A program made the position numbers and the translations under genes. This document shows, in pieces, positions 6,362 to 8,761 of a stretch of DNA of 8,761 bases. The notes beneath the pieces are model-generated. The model searched no databases and had not been told where the DNA came from. It saw only the letters and a program-made list of their open reading frames with translations. The stretch's first letter is position 1; the number at the start of each line of letters is the position of its first letter. The stretch comes from an uncultured Gardnerella sp. (GTDB lineage: Bacteria > Actinomycetota > Actinomycetes > Actinomycetales > Bifidobacteriaceae). The stretch is from the NCBI GenBank assembly GCA_947292085.1, contig CAMYPN010000040.1:1-8761 (forward strand). The letters run 5' to 3'.

Positions 6362-6467
6362 AACTACAAACCCTACCGTTAGATTTTAGAATACTTACAG
6401 CTTATAAGCATAATTGCAATCTAAAGCAGTAAAGAGTCTAACGAAACTAGCGCTCGCTTTTAATAAA

Positions 6468-7655
6468 TCAATCTATTATGCCATCAACAAAACTTTCAGG
6501 ATCAAATGGAGCAAGATCATCTGGTCCTTCTCCAAGACCCACCAATTTTACAGGCACTCCGAGTTCGCGCTGAACGGCTATTACAATACCGCCTCTTGCT
6601 GAGCCATCAAGTTTAGTAAGTACAACTCCGGTGATTCCGATTGCTTCTGCAAATACTTTTGCCTGAGTCATACCATTTTGTCCGGTAGTAGCGTCTAACA
6701 CTAGAAGAACTTCATCAACTGGCATAGTTTTTTCTACGACTCTGCGAATTTTACCAAGCTCGTCCATAAGATTAGCCTTATTTTGCAATCTTCCAGCAGT
6801 ATCTACAATAAGTATGTCTGTGTTGGATTCTTTTGCTTTATCGGCTGCAATAAACGCTACAGAAGCGGGATCTGCACCATCTTTTTCAGCGCGAATAACT
6901 GGTACATTAACTTCTCCAGCCCACGTTTCAAGCTGATCTGCAGCAGCAGCGCGGAAAGTATCTGCTGCAGCGAACATTACAGAACGATTTTGAGCAACAA
7001 AAAGACGAGCCAGCTTACCAGCGGTAGTAGTTTTGCCAGTACCGTTTACTCCGACCATCATTAAAACTCCTGGATGATGGGCTTCCGGCTTATCTGCGTT
7101 CAAGCGTCGATCAGTGTTTTTGCCTACCAGATCCAAAAGCTTTGTGCGTAAGGCTTCGTGAATATCCTCAATTTGTGAAGTGCCTGCAATTCTTGCATCT
7201 TTTTGCAAGGATTGCACGAGTTCTTCACTTGCTTTTGTGCCAACATCAGCCATTAGTAAAGTATCTTCTACGTCTTCCCAGTCTGATTCTGAAAGATTAT
7301 CTTTACTTAAGATTTTGAATAGTGCGCGACCAAAAGGATTTGCGCTATTAGATAGGCGTTCTCGTAGACGTTTTATACGAGACGTGGCACTTTCTGGAAT
7401 TTTTACAGTAGAATTATTTGACTCAAGCTTAGGCTTTTGCTCTAACTTAGGTTCAGCTTCAGAAGATACTACTTCTTCGCTATCTTCTACTTTTTTGCTT
7501 ACTTCGTTTTCTTTATTCTTTTTATTGCGTTTGGAAAAGAATTTAAAATAAGCAACGCATATAAAGCAAACTGCTACAACAATTACAGCCGCGCACAGCC
7601 ATGCGGAATAATTTTCTGCACTAAAAAGTCCAGCTAAACTAAACATATCAAACAT
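6468..7655 (-). CDS. ftsY: Signal recognition particle receptor FtsY
   Basis: FtsY is the SRP-type GTPase at the inner face of the membrane that docks Ffh-ribosome complexes to the Sec translocon. The protein is 395 aa. One N-terminal membrane helix (about 16-40, WLCAAVIVVAVCFICVAYF) is followed by a Lys/Glu-rich linker (41-90). The four-helix N domain begins around RIKRLRERL (93-101). The G domain has G1 GVNGTGKTT (202-210), G2 DTFRAAA (232-238), G3 DTAGR (285-289), G4 TKLD (347-350) and the closing GLGEGPDDL (373-381). A membrane-anchored N-terminus is usual in Actinobacteria, in place of the long acidic A domain of E. coli. ATG 7655 has an in-frame stop two codons upstream. The ATG three codons in is the only alternative, and neither has a good Shine-Dalgarno. 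No clear terminator separates it from amt. Confidence 0.96.
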   Translation of the reverse strand: MFDMFSLAGLFSAENYSAWLCAAVIVVAVCFICVAYFKFFSKRNKKNKENEVSKKVEDSEEVVSSEAEPKLEQKPKLESNNSTVKIPESATSRIKRLRERLSNSANPFGRALFKILSKDNLSESDWEDVEDTLLMADVGTKASEELVQSLQKDARIAGTSQIEDIHEALRTKLLDLVGKNTDRRLNADKPEAHHPGVLMMVGVNGTGKTTTAGKLARLFVAQNRSVMFAAADTFRAAAADQLETWAGEVNVPVIRAEKDGADPASVAFIAADKAKESNTDILIVDTAGRLQNKANLMDELGKIRRVVEKTMPVDEVLLVLDATTGQNGMTQAKVFAEAIGITGVVLTKLDGSARGGIVIAVQRELGVPVKLVGLGEGPDDLAPFDPESFVDGIID

Positions 7656-7881
7656 ATATTAAGCATATGAGACTCAAAGTACAGAGACAATATAATTAAG
7701 CTGTTTTTATTAGTTTTTTATAATTTTGCTTGCAGATTATCAATTTGATTACTATATAAAAAATCGGGTTATTGCTGCTTTTCCGTACGTAACTTTCTTG
7801 ATTAGATAACTATTTTATTGATATCGTCATAGTAGAAAATTTATTAGCACATTACTTAGTGCATAAAAATAAAGGGGAATT
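7656..7881. promoter_or_regulatory. Divergent promoter region, ftsY and glutaredoxin-like gene
   Basis: This 226-nt AT-rich spacer must drive both outward genes. On the plus strand, TTGATA (7818-7823), an 18-bp spacer and TATTAG (7842-7847) make a possible promoter for the gene at 7882, whose binding site is AAAGGGGA (7871-7878). On the minus strand, TTGATA (7743-7738) with TATAAA (7722-7717) at only 15 bp is a poor candidate for ftsY. A short GCAC/GTGC dyad (7847-7859) overlaps the plus-strand -10. All matches are weak. Confidence 0.3.
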
Positions 7882-8160
7882 ATGAATTCTGATACTGAGC
7901 TAGAAAAAAGTGCAAATATTCACGTATATGGAGCCGACTGGTGTGGAGATTGCAGGCGAGCTAAAGCTGCGTTAAATCAGTACGGTGTACCATTCGTATG
8001 GCACGACATAGAATCTGAAGAGGATGCTAAGGAAAAAGCGATCGAAATTAGTGGGCAAAAGCATATTCCTGTGGTGACTTTCAGCGATAACTCGTTTATG
8101 GTTGAGCCTTCAGCTGTACAAATTAAAGTTAAGCTTCAGTCATTAGGTGAGCTTAAATAA
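7882..8160 (+). CDS. Glutaredoxin-like thiol-disulfide oxidoreductase
   Basis: This 92-aa single thioredoxin-fold domain has the redox motif WCGDC (Cys21 and Cys24) after the first strand NIHVYGAD, and a cis-proline at Pro63 in HIPVV. The size and the DWCGDCRRAK motif fit the actinobacterial glutaredoxin-like/mycoredoxin/NrdH group, cytoplasmic proteins that reduce protein disulfides or mixed disulfides. There is no signal peptide. The C-terminal part reads SFMVEPSAVQ where classical glutaredoxins have a glutathione-binding Gly-rich turn, so glutathione is probably not the partner. Thioredoxin reductase or a low-molecular-weight thiol are both possible. ATG 7882 has AAAGGGGA 3 nt upstream. 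It is transcribed away from ftsY, and no nrd genes are nearby. The fold is firm, the substrate unknown. Confidence 0.85.
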   Translation: MNSDTELEKSANIHVYGADWCGDCRRAKAALNQYGVPFVWHDIESEEDAKEKAIEISGQKHIPVVTFSDNSFMVEPSAVQIKVKLQSLGELK

Positions 8161-8212
8161 TGTATATAACACGCCAATATTGTAAATAATTTATTTCGTC
8201 TCTTAAATGTAG

Positions 8213-8218
8213 TACACT
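8213..8218 (+). promoter_or_regulatory. Candidate -10 element of the tRNA-Lys promoter
   Basis: TACACT lies 11 nt before the mature tRNA 5' end, which would place the start of transcription just upstream of it. The hexamer 17 bp further up is TTTATT, a poor -35 match. Readthrough from the preceding redoxin gene is an alternative, since no terminator is seen in the 69-nt gap. Confidence 0.35.
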
Positions 8219-8229
8219 TATTCACTGTT

Positions 8230-8302
8230 GCCCCTTTAGCTCAATTGGCAGAGCAGAGTCCTTTTAAGTCTTGGGTTGTGGGTTCGAGTCCCACAGGGGG
8301 CA
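8230..8302 (+). tRNA. tRNA-Lys (anticodon UUU)
   Basis: The full 73-nt cloverleaf can be traced. Acceptor GCCCCTT pairs with AGGGGGC, the D arm is GCTC/GAGC, the anticodon loop CTTTTAA gives UUU and decodes AAA/AAG, the variable loop is GGGTT, the T arm is GTGGG-TTCGAGT-CCCAC, and the discriminator is A. CCA is not encoded. The anticodon stem GAGTC/GTCTT contains a U-U mismatch (positions 30-40) and a G-U pair at its base, which is weaker than usual. Six T residues (8304-8309) directly follow and may help end transcription. Confidence 0.96.
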
Positions 8303-8324
8303 CTTTTTTGTATCTTAATCGCGT

Positions 8325-8365
8325 AGCCAAGAGCGTATAAGTCTGTTTATTATACGCTCATGGCT
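8325..8365. terminator. Long dyad between convergent tRNA-Lys and transporter gene
   Basis: AGCCA (8325-8329) pairs with TGGCT (8361-8365), and GAGCGTATAA (8331-8340) pairs perfectly with TTATACGCTC (8350-8359). There is one A-A mismatch between the two blocks and a 9-nt loop. It lies between two convergent transcripts and could stop both, but neither side has a proper T tract. A role as an RNA 3' stabiliser or a protein site is also possible. Confidence 0.5.
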
Positions 8366-8422
8366 TGTGGCTTAATTAATTCAAATAATCAGTTAAACCA
8401 GATATCTTAGTTGATTCAATCA

Positions 8423-8761
8423 TCAGTCGATGATAGATTGATGGATTGATTCATTTAAATCATCTATAAGTTTGTCAGCATCATCGTAGCTTGCTTCACC
8501 TTGTGCTATTGTTCTTGCGAAATTTTTCATAGGATACCAGAATCTCCACATTTCACTTATTGTTGGCTGAAGAATAGAAGTGTGTGCTATAACTTGCATT
8601 TCTGCTTCGCCTGCAGGGTCAGCTTTACTCACAAATTTACTAAGTCTTTTATCTGATGGTACTGTACCTGTTTGTTCAAAAGATACTTTTTGAGAGTTTT
8701 TTGACCCAAGAAATGTTGCAAATTTAGCGGCAACTTCTTTATAAGCAGAGTTAGGATTGAA
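8423..8761 (-). CDS. Extracellular solute-binding protein, C-terminal part (runs off the edge)
   Basis: The frame is open to the right edge, so only the last 112 residues are visible. They start FNPNSAYKEVAAKF and contain FLGSKNSQKVSFEQTGTVPS, ISEMWRFWYPMKNFARTIAQG and a short helical end. This matches the C-terminal lobe of family 1 (MalE-like) binding proteins: an Ala/Lys-rich helix over a 'FLxSKxxQ' segment, a 'G.VPS' turn, then a terminal helix with aromatic residues. Such lipoproteins sit outside the membrane and deliver sugars to ABC permeases. Substrate, lipobox and start lie outside the window. The GTG at 8632 is an internal Val codon, not the start. The stop at 8423 overlaps a small dyad ATCATC-AGTC-GATGAT (8419-8434). 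Confidence 0.75.
   Translation of the reverse strand, partial: FNPNSAYKEVAAKFATFLGSKNSQKVSFEQTGTVPSDKRLSKFVSKADPAGEAEMQVIAHTSILQPTISEMWRFWYPMKNFARTIAQGEASYDDADKLIDDLNESIHQSIID

Noticed and set aside
6410..6467. Terminator directly after ftsY
   Set aside because: Only short imperfect arms (AGCGA/TCGTT) and no T tract are present, so readthrough from ftsY into amt cannot be excluded.
8423..8632. Complete 69-aa protein starting at GTG 8632
   Set aside because: The frame stays open for 43 more codons to the window edge, and the added residues continue the solute-binding protein homology, so the GTG is internal.

Overview
The window looks like a chromosomal segment of an AT-rich member of the Bifidobacteriaceae, most likely Gardnerella or a close relative. 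This is inferred from three things. The genes are actinobacterial in type (MurT/GatD next to dnaB, ftsY beside an ammonium-transporter gene, a short CGDC glutaredoxin-like protein). The DNA is AT-rich. The proteins carry Asn/Ser/Lys-rich linkers that suit a low-GC relative of bifidobacteria. No species marker such as 16S rRNA is present. I see no mobile element, CRISPR array or phage gene.

Reading right to left along the minus strand, there are two gene groups. The first is ftsY (SRP receptor GTPase, 6468-7655) followed by an Amt-family gene (4303-6300), which ends at a clear hairpin terminator (4256-4288). The second is dnaB (2380-3864), murT (918-2372) and gatD (111-890). These are tightly spaced and end in a bidirectional terminator (42-90). 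This unit joins the replicative helicase to the enzyme that amidates lipid II. Between the two groups is the only long gene-free stretch (3865-4302). It holds an AT-rich half and a compact cluster of six DnaA-box-like 9-mers (4083-4186), four of them packed at 11-12 bp intervals.

To the right, a small glutaredoxin-like gene (7882-8160) is divergent from ftsY, and a tRNA-Lys(UUU) gene (8230-8302) lies behind it on the plus strand. A long imperfect dyad (8325-8365) separates the tRNA from the convergent 3' end of a solute-binding protein gene of an ABC sugar importer. That gene runs off the right edge (8423-8761).

Four points deserve most attention. (1) The origin-like DnaA-box array lies upstream of dnaB, with no dnaA in view. 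(2) The Amt-family protein keeps the fold but has lost both pore histidines (Gln and Asn instead) and other pore residues, and it carries a long cytoplasmic insert and a Thr/Glu-repeat acidic tail. (3) MurT appears to lack the four-cysteine zinc ribbon of well-studied MurT proteins. (4) The PII genes (glnK/glnD), which I recall lying beside ftsY-amtB in other Actinobacteria, are not here. Dyads upstream of amt could be operator sites.
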